64,000 nt of DNA from assembly GCF_019279795.1 (NCBI RefSeq), contig NC_056743.1, positions 927,084,328 through 927,148,327 on the forward strand, in the 5' to 3' direction. Positions 29,130 to 40,404 of the stretch are shown here, one piece after another. Positions within the stretch are counted from its first letter, which is position 1. Each line of letters begins with the position of its first letter. The DNA is from Protopterus annectens (taxonomy: Eukaryota; Chordata; Ceratodontiformes; Protopteridae). The notes under the pieces are model-generated. The model worked only from the letters and a program-made list of their open reading frames with translations, had not been told where the DNA came from and did no database searches. A program made the position numbers and the translations under genes.

Positions 29130-31196
29130 GAGGTATTTCCTCACAGTGACCCACGTCTGAGTGCAAAACCCCAGAAATAGGTCTAGCTATAGATTAAATT
29201 TTTCCTGTGGAAAAAAAGCTCCTTGAAATGCGGTGTCTAGTTGGAGACCCAGAAATACAATCCAGTGAAAAGGAGTCAAGAAAGAATTTTGAATGTTGTC
29301 TTGGAATCACAACTTGTGTAAAACATCTCTCACCCAACACAGAAATTCCTGACACTCTGAAAAAGACTCTGCAAAAATAAGCAAGTCATCTAAATATGGA
29401 AAAATTATCTAAATATGGAAAAATGTGGATCTCCTGTAGCCTACAGTGAGTTATAACTGGAGCTAGACACTTTATGAACTCTCTTTGTGCAGTGGACAGT
29501 CAAAAGGTAAGGCAGAGAACTGATAACGTGATCCAGACACCCAAAACCTTAAATACCTGAAGTCTGGATGAACAGGCATGCAATAAGAAACTTTAAATCA
29601 ACTGTTTCAATGAGACTTGAAAAAAAAAGAAGAGATAACAGGTTGTGAAGTGACATAATTTTGAATTTGGGCACTATCACAGACCGTGAATAAACCCCTT
29701 TCCCATCTGGGATGGGGGAACTGGTTCTATCACTCCCTGAGTCTGCATATGATGAAAGGACAGCTGTAAACAAAATAGTCTGGTCTGGAAGATGAGGAAT
29801 TACTCCCTGGAAAGGGGGAATTTCTTCCACTGTCATCTATAGCCAAAGCCCGAGAAGTATCAACAGTCATACACATACTGTAATAAATGAGCTGTGACTT
29901 GAACAGAAAAAATTATTGAAATCAGATTTTTTTCTCATGAGAAGAAACTGCAGACAAAGCATTCCTCATACTTTCAAATTAGTCAGAACAAGCCTTAACA
30001 TATGAGCCTAAAAAATAAAATTCTGAAAATCAAAGTTGCGGAAGCATATACTTTTCCCCCAAACTTATCGATAATCTTCCCACCCGTATGAGAGAGTGAG
30101 TAGGATTAGAATTAACTAAGAGTTTAGCAGCAGAAGGATTAATTAAAGCTATAGCTGCTGGATCACGTTTGGGAAGAGTGTATAAAAACTTAAAAGAATG
30201 AGGAACTTTATACATCCTACCTGCCTTTTTAGGGACAGCTGGCTGACTGTAAGAAAAACTGCAGGCAGTAACACACACTTGCACAAAAGCTGACAGAACT
30301 GGATGAATGGGTGCAGGTTCTGGAAATTCCTTCTGTAGGAGCCAGTAGTGTTTTCTGTGGGACTAAGAACATCAGTATTCTCCCAATGAAAACACTGGCA
30401 CCTTCTAGAAATAGTCTTACAGAAAGACGTCCCCCCAGGAAGGTCAGAAACTGAGCTCTCGCGTCTGAATCGGAAATCTGAGGAGAAAGCCCTGTATCTG
30501 TCCCATCATCCTCCTGTACAGATTCTGAATCTCAAATCTCTTCAAGAACGGAGGTATCCCTCTTTCAAACAACTTTATAAGAAGTATAAACACCCTGAAT
30601 TAAACCCTGAGCAAAATCCAGTAAATTACTTCTGTCTAAAGAAATTTGAGGAGATACATGCTTAGCTTCTATTTCTTTTTGACAGGAAAACTGAGACCAA
30701 CAGTGTTATCAATGGCAAAGCAGTTTCCCCAAGGATGGACACAGCAGTCTGACAAAATAGGGAAGCCCTCCCTGTACCCTCTCCAAGACTAACATGAGAG
30801 GCTCTCCCTTTCACAGTAAGGGGATCCCAACAGCCACAAAGGACGTGGCTAACCCCTGGTCTATAGAGGCTGTTGGTTCTACACCACAAGGATACGGATA
30901 AAAGACTAGTGGTCTGAGGTACAACTAATGACCACTGCATAGTCACCAACCTGCAGCTGAAGCAAACTGATAGCTTGCTGTGATGGCAAAGGCTGTTTGT
31001 TTAACTTTTTCTTTTTGTGGCTGGAAGAAGGACCAATTGTGAAACCGACAGACTGTTCCATGGTCAAGCTGAAATGGTGTCTCTTTCCTGGGGAAAACAA
31101 GCAGCAAATGTCAGTAAGAACAAAGTCTTCACTTTTTTCACAGAAAAACACTTTAAAACACTTTGCCAGCACAGCTCCACACAGTAAAATAAACAC
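29130..31196 (-). pseudogene. DIRS-D RT and gag (decayed)
   Basis: From 31196: KKKKLNKQPLPSQ (possible gag N terminus), a gag block at 30030-30284 (KKAGRMYKVPHSFKFLYTLPKRDP, matching DRYYRVPG in DIRS-E), then RT: RSVIVPKFKIMSLHNLL near 29650-29700 and YLDDLLIFAES near 29360-29390 with an intact catalytic box. Many frameshifts. 31200-31612 holds no recognisable gene. Confidence 0.65.
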
Positions 31197-31612
31197 AATT
31201 TCTCCAAAGAAAAAATGGTTTTCAGTTACATTAAACAGCTCTTAAAATGACAGGAAAAAAAGAGCACTCCCGTTTAAAAATATAGTACACTCTCAAGAAA
31301 GTCCATTAAAATACTGCTCCTGAAGATGAAAGCATTAATTATAAACAACAATTATTGAATGGAAGTTTTTTCCCCATAAGGGAACTTATCTGCCCGTCAA
31401 AAGAACAGCAAGTAGACCGTCAATCCTCAGAAACCTCAGAAGAGGGCAGCATTTGACAGCAGTAAAGCACTGAAGGGATCAGCTCCCAAACTTGTCTTTT
31501 ATTAAACTCAGTTTGTGCTGCCAAACAGTTTGGGTGCGTGGAAGGTGCCCTGAAGTTTTGGAAGCTGGATGGCTGTTATGTCTTTGGCAGTATATAACCT
31601 ATACAGCCAAAA

Positions 31613-31850
31613 AGTACAGTTTTGTACCTACCATAAATGTAGATGTCCGAGAGGAATGCATCTGCAGTCTTTACAAATGGGTTGTCCTGTCGTCAGGCAG
31701 CCCTTCGGTCGGCCGGATTCCAAAGTCTGGGTCTGGCTTCGGCTGGTGTCGCACTTCACCCGACGTCATTGCGGCAGTTATTCGGGTATAAAGGCATCAG
31801 CCGACGCCATTTTCCTCAGTGTTTCTTGCCCCAGATGCCAGGTGCCCTCT
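31613..31850 (+). repeat. DIRS-E left inverted terminal repeat
   Basis: From about 31660 to 31840 it is the inverse of 37060-37225 with about five differences. The outer 50 bp (AGTACAGTTTTGTACC onwards) are unique and mirrored at 32045-32094. Confidence 0.95.
31787..31792 (+). promoter_or_regulatory. TATA box in DIRS-E left terminal repeat
   Basis: GGGTATAAAGG on the plus strand. Being in the inverted repeat it has a twin at 37091-37096 pointing into gag; this left copy points inward towards the recombinase antisense strand. Confidence 0.5.
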
Positions 31851-32039
31851 TGGATGGCTAAATTTGGATAAATGCCAAAGTTTCCAAATAGTAGAGAGCA
31901 AACACACAAAATAAGCATGTATGTACATATATACAAACAAATACAAACAAATACACCATAATAGATCCCCCCAAGCTAGCTGAAGATTGGTAAATACCCT
32001 AGGAGTACCTCAGAGGGGAAGGAGGGTGGGTAATCCTGA

Positions 32040-32140
32040 CTGCAGATGCATTCCTCTCGGACATCTACATTTATGGTAGGTACAAAACTGTACTATGTCC
32101 TTCAAGGATGCATCTGCAGTCTTTACAAATGGGTAGAATA
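32040..32140. repeat. DIRS-E internal complementary region
   Basis: 32041-32094 is the reverse complement of the left end (31613-31666); 32095-32139 is the reverse complement of the right end (37196-37240). This is the hallmark DIRS structure. Confidence 0.95.
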
Positions 32141-32177
32141 CCATAGCTAAACTAGGGGAGGAGGAAATGAGAATAGA

Positions 32178-33330
32178 TTATGGTGTAGTCAGGATCCCTT
32201 GCAAAACAGCAGTGGCAAAACCAGCACGGGATCTAGAGTATAGAGGTAAGTTATAATGCTTGGCAAATGTATGCACGGAGGTCCAAGTAGCAGCCTCTAT
32301 AATGTCCTTGGTAGCCACTCCTCGTAAGAAAGCTGTGGTAGTGGCTGTAGCCCTTGTGGAGTGAGGCCTGATGTTCTCTGGAGTTTTCTTTCCATGGTAG
32401 GAGTAACAAAATCTAATGCAATTTCCTATCCATTTGGAGATTGTCTGTTTAGAAATTGGTTTTCCTTCCTTTCCTGTTGCATATGCTACCAGAAGCTGGT
32501 CAGTTTTTCTATTGTTTTTTGTCCTGTCCAGGTAGTAGCATAATTGTCTGTGTACATCCAAGGTATGTAAGAGCTTTTCTCCCCTGTTCTGTGGGTTGGG
32601 GAAGAATGTAGGAAGGTGGATAGCTTGATTTAAACAGACTCTGGATACCACCTTAGGCATAAATGTAGGATTTGTTCTCATGGACACTATCTTGATGGAA
32701 GATCAGGAAGGGTTGTACTGCCATTAATGCCTGTAGTTCAGAGACCCTTCTTGCTGAAGTTATTGCCAGCAGGAAAGCAGTCTTCCAGGATAAGTCTTGT
32801 AATTCTGCTGTTGCTGCTGGTTCGAAAGGAGGTAGAGTCAGTTTTTCTAGCACAAAGTTCAAGTCCCATGCTGGCAATGGAGGTTTCCTGGGAGGTTTTA
32901 CATTTTTAATTCCTCTCAGAAACTGTCTGAGCAGAGGATGCGAGAAGACAGGAGGATCCAAGCTGTATTCTGCTGAAATAGCTGATGCATGTATCTTGAT
33001 GGAAGAATAGGACAGGCCTGTATGGAAGAGCTCCGCCAAGTACTCCAGGATGTTGGCTATGTTCACCAGTGTCACATCTTGCCCCTTTGCCGTACTCCAG
33101 ATGAGATATCTTTTCCATTTTGCTGCATAATTCTTTCTTGTTGAAGGTCTACGGGCCTCCAGGATTATGTCTTTAACCCTTTGGGATAAATTTGGGTTAA
33201 TTGCTGTTATGTAATGTTCCAGGCAGTTAGCTGCAGAGTTTTTAGGTTTGGATGCAGGATGTTGTAGTTGTTCTGTGTTAGCAGTAATGGGATCAGGGGC
33301 AGTGTCCATATTTGTTCCCGGGACATGCTC
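32178..33330 (-). pseudogene. DIRS-E tyrosine recombinase
   Basis: From about 33240: EARRPSTRKNYAAKWKRYLI (start of the core-binding region), FLAELFHTGLSYSSIKIHAS... as separate blocks, PPFEPAATAELQDLSWK, TSARRVSELQAL (catalytic Arg), a one-base shift near 32685, then NPTFMPKVVSRV, TLDVHRQLCYYLDRTK, HSTRATAT (HxxR) and TFAKHYNLP (catalytic Tyr). All catalytic residues are present; a single frameshift separates Arg from HxxR/Tyr. The upstream open frame continues to 34146 beneath RNase H in another frame, so the true start is not clear. Confidence 0.9.
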
Positions 33331-35196
33331 CTCAGCAGTGGATACCAATGTTGTCTTGGCCAGTCTGGGGCTATCAGAATGATCCTCGGACGTTCCTCTT
33401 TGATCTTGAGAAGCACCTTGTGCATCAAAGGAAGTGGTGGGAATGCGTATGCTGTCAAGCTTTTCCAACTGAAAGATAGGGAGTCCACCTTCCAAGCAAG
33501 TGGGTGGTAAGTCCTTGTGCAGAATTTCTCCAACTGGTGATTGAATGGGGATGCAAACAAGTCTATTTGTGGTAATCCCCATTCTCTTGTGATGGTTTTG
33601 AAGATGTCCGGATGCAGCATCCATTCGTGGGCATCTGTTGTAGTTCTGCTTAATATGTCTGCTAGAATGTTTTCCTTCCCTGGTACATAAATTGCCTGTA
33701 ACTGAATGTTGTAGCTCAGAGCCACATCCCATAGGTCCAGTGCCAGCCGGCATAGAGGGTATGAGTGTGTGCCTCCCTGTTTGTTGATGTACCACATAAC
33801 TGTGGTGTTGTCTGTCCTTATCATCAACTGGCCTTCTTGGAGAAAAGGTCTGAATGCCTGGATTGCCAATTTTACTGCCATCATTTCTTTTAGATTTATG
33901 TGCAGATGCAGCTGGTCTTGAGTCCATAGGCCTTGAATGCACTTGCCCATCATGTGTGCCCCCCAACCGAGGTCTGAGGCATCTGTCGTGATGGTTTGTC
34001 TTGGTTGACTTTTGCAGAAGGGCAATCCTGTGTTTGATTGACAGGCCTGAGCCCACCATAGGAACTCTTGCTTCAGGCATGGGATCATTGGAATTCTGGT
34101 TTCTTGGCTGTGCTTGTGCTGAGACCACAAATTCTTTAAGTACCACTGTAGCTTTCTCATATGCAGCCTGGCATGAGGGACCAGTATTATGCAGGATGCC
34201 ATGAAGCCTAGAGCTTGTAGCACTTTTCTTGCAGTTAGATGGTTCTGCTTTGTTAATGCCAAGAAGTAGAGAGGAAGTTGCTCTTTCTTTTCTGCAGTTA
34301 GAAATGCCATTTGTTTTGATGTGTCCAGTTCTGCACCCAGAAAGGTTATTCTTTGGGATGGAATCAGCCTTGACTTTTTTGTATTGACTGTATATCCCAG
34401 GGCTTGCAGCAGGTAGATGACTCTTTGTAAGTCTTCTGTTAGTTTGTTTTGTTGTCCGCTTGTATCAGGCAGTCGTCCAGGTAGGGATAGATTTGAATCC
34501 CTGAAGTCTGCAATGAGCGATTACTGATGCCAGGCATTTCGTGAACACTCTGGGCGCAGTAGATAAGCCAAAGGGCAATGCTGAGAATTGATAATGCTCT
34601 GATCCTGCAAGAAATCTGAGGTATCTTCTGCAAATTGGTCTTATGGGGACGTGCAAGTATGCCTCCTTGAGATCTAGAGTTACCAGCCAAGACTCCTTGC
34701 CCAGCATGGGAAGAAGCTGCTGTAGGGTCAGCATTTTGAATTTTGGAACAATGAGGAATGTGTTTAAAGCGGACAGGTCTAGAATAGGCCTCCATTTGTT
34801 TTCTTTTCTTGGTACCAGGAAGAGTCTGGAGTAAAATCCCTTCCCTTGCTCCATAGATGGTACCTTTTCCACAGCTCTCATTCTTAATAATTGAGATATT
34901 TGTTTTAGAGCTTCTGTCCTTTGAGTAGGTGGTAGGTTTGGCATTCCTCTCTTTCCTGGTAGAGTATGGAAATGGAACCTGTAACCTTTGTCTATAGTTT
35001 GCAAAATCCATTTTTCTCTTGTAATGCAATGCCAGTTTCTTGAAAATAATGTTAGCTTTCCGCCTAAGGGTGCTTCTAGTTGTTCCCTGGTAGGCGGTGC
35101 CACCGCCAAGTCACTGTGATTGAGTTGTTGTAGTGGTGGTGGCTGTATCCGTGCCTCGCTGGTTGTTACCCTGCCATTGGCGACCCCTGTAGGCAC
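33207..35196 (-). pseudogene. DIRS-E reverse transcriptase/RNase H
   Basis: First frame (34465-35196): GFYSRLFLVPRKENKWRPIL, TLDLKEAYLHVPI, LPFGLSTAPRVFTKCLA. Within about 60 bp near 34440-34500 there are two one-base shifts; between them lies IQIYPYLDD, the catalytic box. After the second, GYTVNTKKS and the frame 33207-34310: LGFMASCIILVPHARLHMRK, TTDASDLGWGAHM, LKEMMAVKLAI, RTDNTTVMWYINKQGG, ADILSR (RNase H), then IDLFASPFNH, AYAFPPLPL and LIAPDWPRQHWYP. Two small lesions apart, complete. Confidence 0.92.
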
Positions 35197-36932
35197 CCCT
35201 GGATTGGTTTCTGCCTCTAGAGCGCCTATTCCTGCCTCTTTGTGCCTTAGAGGAGTCCGGAAAGGACCAATTCTTGGAGGGCCAGTTCCTGCTAAACCTT
35301 GGAGGTTGAACTTGTAAGAAATCTTTCACTGTTTGCACAGATTTTGCTTTCTCTTCCATCTTTTTTAGTACCTGCTGTGCGCGGGCACCAAATAAATTGA
35401 CCTTGTCCATAGGTGCATCCAAAAGCTTAGATTTGACATGGTCTGGTAATGCCTGTTCTTTCAACCATGCATGCCTCCTGATAACTGTGCCAGTCATGGC
35501 TGATCTAAAGGAAGCCTCCAGTGCATCATAGCCACATTTTAAAGAATGGTTACTAACCTGCTGTATGTTATGTACCATTTCTTGAACATACTTTTTATCT
35601 AAAGATTCTTCAGAGGACAGCTTTTTAGTCAACTGGTCAAGCATAAACTCTTGATATTGAATCATATGAAATTGGCAGTTCAAAGCTCTAGCTGACAAAG
35701 TAGCAGAAGTGTAAACTTTTTTAACCCATCTCTCTAAGGACCTGGATTCCCTTTCAGAGGGGAGGGGGTTTTTAGAAGAAGTAGCTGCTACAGCTTTAGG
35801 GCCCTGGGAGATAGTCTCTGGATCTGCAAAAGGAGCCTTATATAAGTGGTGGTGAGTGCCCGGGACCCTGTAGTACCTATCGGGCTTAGCAGGAGCCGGA
35901 GGTAAAGTATCAGGAGCAGTGGAAGCATCATTAAATGCATCATCAACAACAGATAGAACTGGAGGTATAGCTAAAGGCCTATGTTGTGGCAAATGTAGAA
36001 AGGTCCTAAGCCTTTTTCTAGAGTCTGAGAAATCTTGGCCCTGCCACTGAAATTGTTCCCTCATAGCATGCAAGGTTTCCCCAAAGGAAAATTCCTCAGG
36101 AGGAGAGGCTGAAGGGATAGACTCCTCAGCATCAGAGTCTTCGTAAGGAGAATAAGAAGCCTCAGGAGGGTCTGTATGTTCTGAGTCATCAGAGGAATCA
36201 TCTGTGGATACTGGCTCAGGGGGCTCTGCTCTAGGCCTCTTTTCTGGAGGAGGGAGAGAGGCCCTGTCTGGATGAGGCTGGGCTCCACGAATTAAAGAGA
36301 TGAGATCCTCAGCCAAAGAAAGCATATGGGAGCTGGTGCTGGGCCTGTGAGAGGGGGGCTTGGCAGGCACAGGTTTTGATGCTTTGGCTGCTTTAGCCCT
36401 GGCAAAGGCCTTAATAGACATAGTTGGAGGAGGCCTAGCAGCTCCACGTGCAGGGGTAGAAATATCCAGGGGAATGGTGTCTGATAAATCCTGCGAAATC
36501 GCAACAGAAGGTTGGATTTCAGAAGCCGTTTCTACCAGGTTAGAAGAGGCCTCGGTAGAAGGCAAGTTATCGGCTGAAGAAAGAACCGCTTGCTCGGTTT
36601 TGGCCGAAACCGAGACACTCGTGGTTTGCTTAACCGCGGTTTCGGCCGAAACCGCGGACCACGAGTGTCGGTCCTTTTCTTTGCGTTTTTTGGTTATTTG
36701 CGTAGTCGGAGGATCCGACGGCATAATGTAGGCAAAATCGGGCGAAAATCTGTTCAGCAAAGTCCGAGCGACGTCTAAGCGTCCGTCGGTTAAAAGAAGC
36801 ACAGGCTAGACAAGCTGCTACGTCGTGGTCTGGGCCTAAACAATGTATGCAATAGGAGTGGAAATCTTTATGAGGTATTTGTTTCCCACAAGATAAACAG
36901 TTATTAACTTTCTCTGATATCGGCTGAGGCAA
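35111..36932 (-). CDS. DIRS-E gag
   Basis: About 607 residues with one frameshift near 36750 in a T-run. The first frame starts MPQPISEKVNN at 36932 and holds the eight-ligand motif C12-C15-H25-C28-C31-H36-C41-C44. The second frame (35111-36802) continues DFAYIMPSDPPTTQ, a Ser/Thr/Val-rich region, an acidic stretch with SPYEDSDAEES, SFGETLHAMREQFQW, DRYYRVPGTHHHLYK, LERWVKKVYTSATLSARALN, IRRHAWL, LFGARAQQVLKKME, and a basic Arg/Gly tail (RGRNRRSRGRNQSRG) near the C terminus, a plausible nucleic-acid-binding end. It overlaps the RT frame by about 85 bp. Confidence 0.9.
36614..36669. repeat. Nested GC-rich palindrome in DIRS-E gag
   Basis: A 24-bp perfect palindrome (36634-36657, CCGCGGTTTCGG and its complement) sits between 12-bp arms GACACTCGTGGT (36614-36625) and ACCACGAGTGTC (36658-36669). 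The DIRS-E-family fragment has arms GACACTCGCGGT and ACCGCGAGTGTC (28497-28508, 28541-28552): both sides changed and pairing was kept. Confidence 0.9.
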
Positions 36933-37059
36933 GAAAGAGTCCCCAACGGGGTACTTAGCTTTATAGAAGTCTTCGAAGTAGTATTCGGTAGTAGTAATCT
37001 CTGGATCTGACCGACTGGCACTTGCGAACAGCTTCTGCTTCGGGCGCCACGCGGCAAGA

Positions 37060-37240
37060 AAGACAGAGGAAAATGGCGTCAGCTGATGCCTTTATACCCG
37101 AATAACTGCCGCAATGATGTCGGGTGAAGTGCGACACCAGCCGAAGCCAGACCCAGACTTTGGAATCCGGCCGACCGAAGGGCTGCCTGACGACAGGACA
37201 ACCCATTTGTAAAGACTGCAGATGCATCCTTGAAGGACAT
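37060..37240 (-). repeat. DIRS-E right inverted terminal repeat
   Basis: Inverse of 31660-31840, plus outer bases ending CCTTGAAGGACAT at 37240. It lies upstream of gag on the minus strand and is the likely promoter region. Confidence 0.95.
37091..37096 (-). promoter_or_regulatory. TATA box upstream of DIRS-E gag
   Basis: TATAAA on the minus strand in CGGGTATAAAGGC, 159 bp upstream of the gag start at 36932. The same box is kept in the fragment at 28975-28982. Placement fits a Pol II core promoter in the terminal repeat; this is inference from sequence. Confidence 0.55.
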
Positions 37241-37249
37241 CTACTGCAG

Positions 37250-37625
37250 CAATGATAAATCTAATGAACAACACCTGATCTCCGGTTGTGAATTCTATGA
37301 GCCATGCATTTCTGTTATACACCCTTTGCTATGTAGCCTGGATTCTTTCCATGACTTACTGTATGACGGGCACTGCTACTTTCAACCTATCTTTTAAGTT
37401 GGTATAGTGTTCTATGACACTTTTAGGATCTTCTCTTCTTCTTCCCAAGTTTCTCTGGCAACATTTAAACAGCCCATGAGAATGCCTGCCATATAATGAC
37501 TTCAAAAAAACTGTACCCTGTCAAGGCTTGTGTTACTTCACTAATGGCAAACAGGAGACATTGTTTTAATTGGTCTCACTTTTTACCATCTTACTCAAAA
37601 ACTTTTCTTAGCACAGATTTGAATG
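37250..37625 (-). pseudogene. Ty3/gypsy integrase C-terminal remnant
   Basis: Minus-strand reading gives LLFAISEVTQALTGYSFFE, a YGRHSHGLFNVA-like block in a shifted frame, and NAWLIEFTTGDQVLF near 37260-37300. These match the order after the DDE core in gypsy integrases (AIREVPQ, FELLYGR, GDxVLV). It ends against DIRS-E at 37240. Broken by several shifts. Confidence 0.6.
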
Positions 37626-37849
37626 TTTGGTTACAACACACTGCCAAACCATCTCTCTAACAATGGTAAGCTAAGGTTTTTAAGTGCTTGCTCTGAAAGT
37701 ATCAGCAAAGTTGCTGCATTGGTCTGGGCATAATTAAATCTCTGCTTCATTATTTCCTTAAGTATCTATCCATCCATCCAACCACAACCACTTTTTCCCA
37801 TTTCTGCACATGGAATCAGGGTATCACTTCAACAGTGACAATCATCTAC
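37626..37849. other. Unassigned, possible RTE-type tail
   Basis: Contains CATCCATCCATCC and a stretch (CACTTTTTCCCATTTCTGCACATGG-like) resembling the left end of the RTE fragment at 27.70 kb. No gene seen. Confidence 0.35.
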
Positions 37850-38955
37850 AAACAAGGTTCAGATTCCTGGGTGGCTAACACTGGTGTGGTTATTCTTCCA
37901 TGCCACACACTCGTACACAGCCTCACATCTATGGCCAGTTAGAGTATCTGATCCATCTACTTCATGTCTTTGAAATGTGAAGGATGTCCTCAGGAAAAAA
38001 AGGTGTCTAAAAGGGATCAAAATGCTATCACCCACAGTCTCAGGTGAAGAGCGGACAAGTGAGGATGCATGAGAGTCTCCTTGTCTTGTGTGAGTAGGTC
38101 CACCCTGTGAGGTAACTTGTGGTGACTGCCCTTGGCTAGGTGCAGAAAAAGGGGGAACCAATGCTGTCTGGGCCAAAAGAAAGTCACCAGCATGATTTTG
38201 AGATAGTCTTGTTCTATCTTGAACAAGACCATCAGTATAAGAGGAAGGAGAGGGAAGGCATACAGAAACATCCCCTTCCAAGAAAAAAATAGGGCATACA
38301 CCATCCATGCCAGAGGACTTGGGACTCTGGCGCAAAAAAGAGGAAGTTGTCTGTTCAGGGGGAAGCAAAAGGATCTACCTGAGGAGTAACCCCACTGGTA
38401 GACAATGTCCAGAAACACATCTCTGTGAAGCATCTATTTGTGAGTTTGTGTTATGGACCTGCTCAGAGAGCCTGACACATGGTTCTGTTCTGAAGGAATA
38501 TAAACAGCTTGAAGAGCCTTCTAATACTGGACAGCTAGATCCCAAATGTGAAGTGCTAGGCTGCAAAAGAAGTAGGACTGTGTCCACCCTTGCTTGCTGA
38601 TGTACCACATCACTGTGGTATTTGCCTGTAAAACTTTGAGAGGTCCTGGAAGAAACAAAGTATGGAAATCCTAAAGTGCAAAAAGGAGAGCTCTCATCTC
38701 CTTAATGTTGATATGGTCCACCCTCTGACGAAGGGATCAAAGGCCCTGAAACTTTACAGGGCAGAAAGAAGCCCCCCACTCCACATCTGAGGCATCCAAA
38801 AACAGTTCCTGTGTGAGGACTGGGGGCTGAAAAGGAAGCCCTGGGTTGAGAGATAGTTGAGGAGTTCACCACTGAAGCTCTAGCTTAAGGCATGGAAGAA
38901 GAGGAACTAGAAAGTCCAAAGGATGAGAATGTTGAAGCCATACTGACTTTAGGAA
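37850..38955 (-). mobile_element. DIRS-F, RNase H fragment
   Basis: Same family as DIRS-G: the RNase H region (38375-38608, damaged INKQ block) and the downstream conserved segment at 38017-38433 (FCFPLNRQLPLF, YAFPLLPLIL, FFWPRQHWFPLF). Its upstream sequence to 38955 aligns with 41020-41330 of DIRS-G. It is cut at 38955 by the left terminus of DIRS-G. Confidence 0.75.
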
Positions 38956-39254
38956 AGTACAGTTGTGTAAGATCTTATGATAAAGATGGATGTCATTCTC
39001 TTTACTGCTGCAGTATTCTTTACAACAGGGAATTCCCTGCCAAGGGTGTCTCGATGTCCAGTCAGTATACCAAAGTCTTTAGGTTGCTTTAAGGTACTCC
39101 ATACACACTTATGCTCCCCACGTATAATGAAGGGCATAAAGATTATGTCTGGATGTACCATCCTTAGAAGTGAGAATCCCAGTGGAACGCAAGCCCAAGG
39201 AAAAAAGAGGTACTCAGTACATCCAGAAGAGAAAAGAACCAAGGGGGGAGAAGG

Positions 39255-39365
39255 GAGGGAATACTGCAACAGTGAAGAGAAGGTCATCTACCATTACGGT
39301 AAGATCTTAAGCAACTATACCATGTCCTTCCATTTCACTGTTGCAGCATTCTTTGCAACAGGAAG
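39255..39365. repeat. DIRS-G internal complementary region
   Basis: 39258-39320 is the reverse complement of 38956-39020 with scattered differences (both contain AAGATCTTA). The part after the junction, ATGTCCTTCCATTTCACTG, should mirror the missing right end. Confidence 0.85.
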
Positions 39366-40140
39366 AGTGCAAAAGCTCAGGAAGAAGACAGGGAGGAGGA
39401 ACCCATGGAGAATGGTTCTAGCAAAGCCAGCTCTAGCTGTGGAAATTGCATCCAACTTATAGTGCTTGGTAAATGCATGCACAGAAGACCAGGTAGCTGC
39501 CTCAAAAATAGAGTTAGTATCCAAACCCTTGAAAAAGGCACCAGAAGAAGCCACATCCCTAGTAGAATGAGCCATAAAAGAAGAAGAAAGGCTCTTGCCA
39601 TGGAAGGCATAACAAAAAGAAATGGTTTAAAAATCCAAGAAGAAATAGACAAACCTAAGGATCTAGGATGAAAGGAAACAAAGAGCTGATCAGATTTATG
39701 AAAAGTCTTAGTCTTATCCAAATAAAATCCAACTTGTCTATGCACATCCAAGGTGTGCAGCACCTTCTCACTAGCAAATTGTGGAGAAGGGAAAAAAGTG
39801 GGCACATGACTAGACTGATTCAGAGACAACTCATTCACCACCTTGGGAATAAAATAAGGATTAGTATGAAGGGATACTTTGCCCTTATGGAAAACTAGAA
39901 AATGAAGGGCAAGCCATAAGCTTGAAGCTCAGACACCCATCTGTCAGAAGTAAGAGCTAACAAAAGTACCGCCTTCCAAGAACAATTCTATAAGGAAGCT
40001 GAAGCTGCAGGCTTAACAGAAGCCTGAGTCAATTTTTCTAAAACAAAATTAAGATCCCAGAGAGGAGAAGCAGGCTTCCTGGAAGGTCTAATATGAAGGA
40101 CACCTTTAAGAAACTCTTTAGCCTCAAATCTAGATGCTAA
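39315..40140 (-). pseudogene. DIRS-G tyrosine recombinase
   Basis: From about 40140: an upstream block with the NFVLEKLTQ-like segment, then (39377-39841) MVNELSLNQSSHVPTFFP, HTLDVHRQVGFYLDKTK and HKSDQLF; after a frameshift (39315-39575) HSTRDVAS (HxxR) and ATWSSVHAFTKHYKLDA with the catalytic Tyr. The Arg-containing TSARRVSEL block is degraded. Non-functional. Confidence 0.8.
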
Positions 40141-40404
40141 AGGCGGTGATAAAAGGCAGGCAAGCAGAGATAGCTGATAAGTTGGCCTTAACAGAAGCCA
40201 GCATTAGCAGTTCACACAGATAAGATAGAACCAAATGAATATCTATGGAAAATGTATCCAGGTTACGAGAAAGGGCACCAAACAGAAAATCTCTCCCATA
40301 TGGATAAGGACGATTTCCCAGTTCTGGGCATTCTGGCCTTCTGCTGGACCTTACTAAGAAAAAAAAAGTGTCTGTATGGAATCAAAATCCTATCATCTAC
40401 AGTG

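Larger units (their letters stand above)
27240..31200 (-). mobile_element. DIRS-D, decayed and interrupted
   Basis: Minus-strand remnants in DIRS order: gag (about 29930-31196), RT (about 28258-28295 and 29130-29880), recombinase (27269-27690). Two insertions break it: an RTE fragment (27695-28252) and a piece of the DIRS-E family (28295-29123), the latter between the RKYLQ and MRK codons of the RT connection. The RNase H region is missing. No terminal repeats recognised. Confidence 0.7.
31613..37240 (-). mobile_element. DIRS-E, complete DIRS retrotransposon
   Basis: A 5.63-kb element with inverted terminal repeats about 97 percent identical, an internal complementary region (32040-32140) that reproduces both termini side by side, and gag, RT/RNase H and recombinase in minus-strand order. 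The termini are fixed by the junction CTGTACT/ATGTCC at 32094/32095, which mirrors the ends at 31613 and 37240. Lesions: one frameshift in gag, two in RT, one in the recombinase. It is the best-preserved DIRS here and probably inserted recently. Its right side abuts a gypsy remnant. Confidence 0.95.

Noticed and set aside
34643..36778. Plus-strand open frames opposite DIRS-E gag and RT
   Set aside because: Antisense shadows with no family resemblance.
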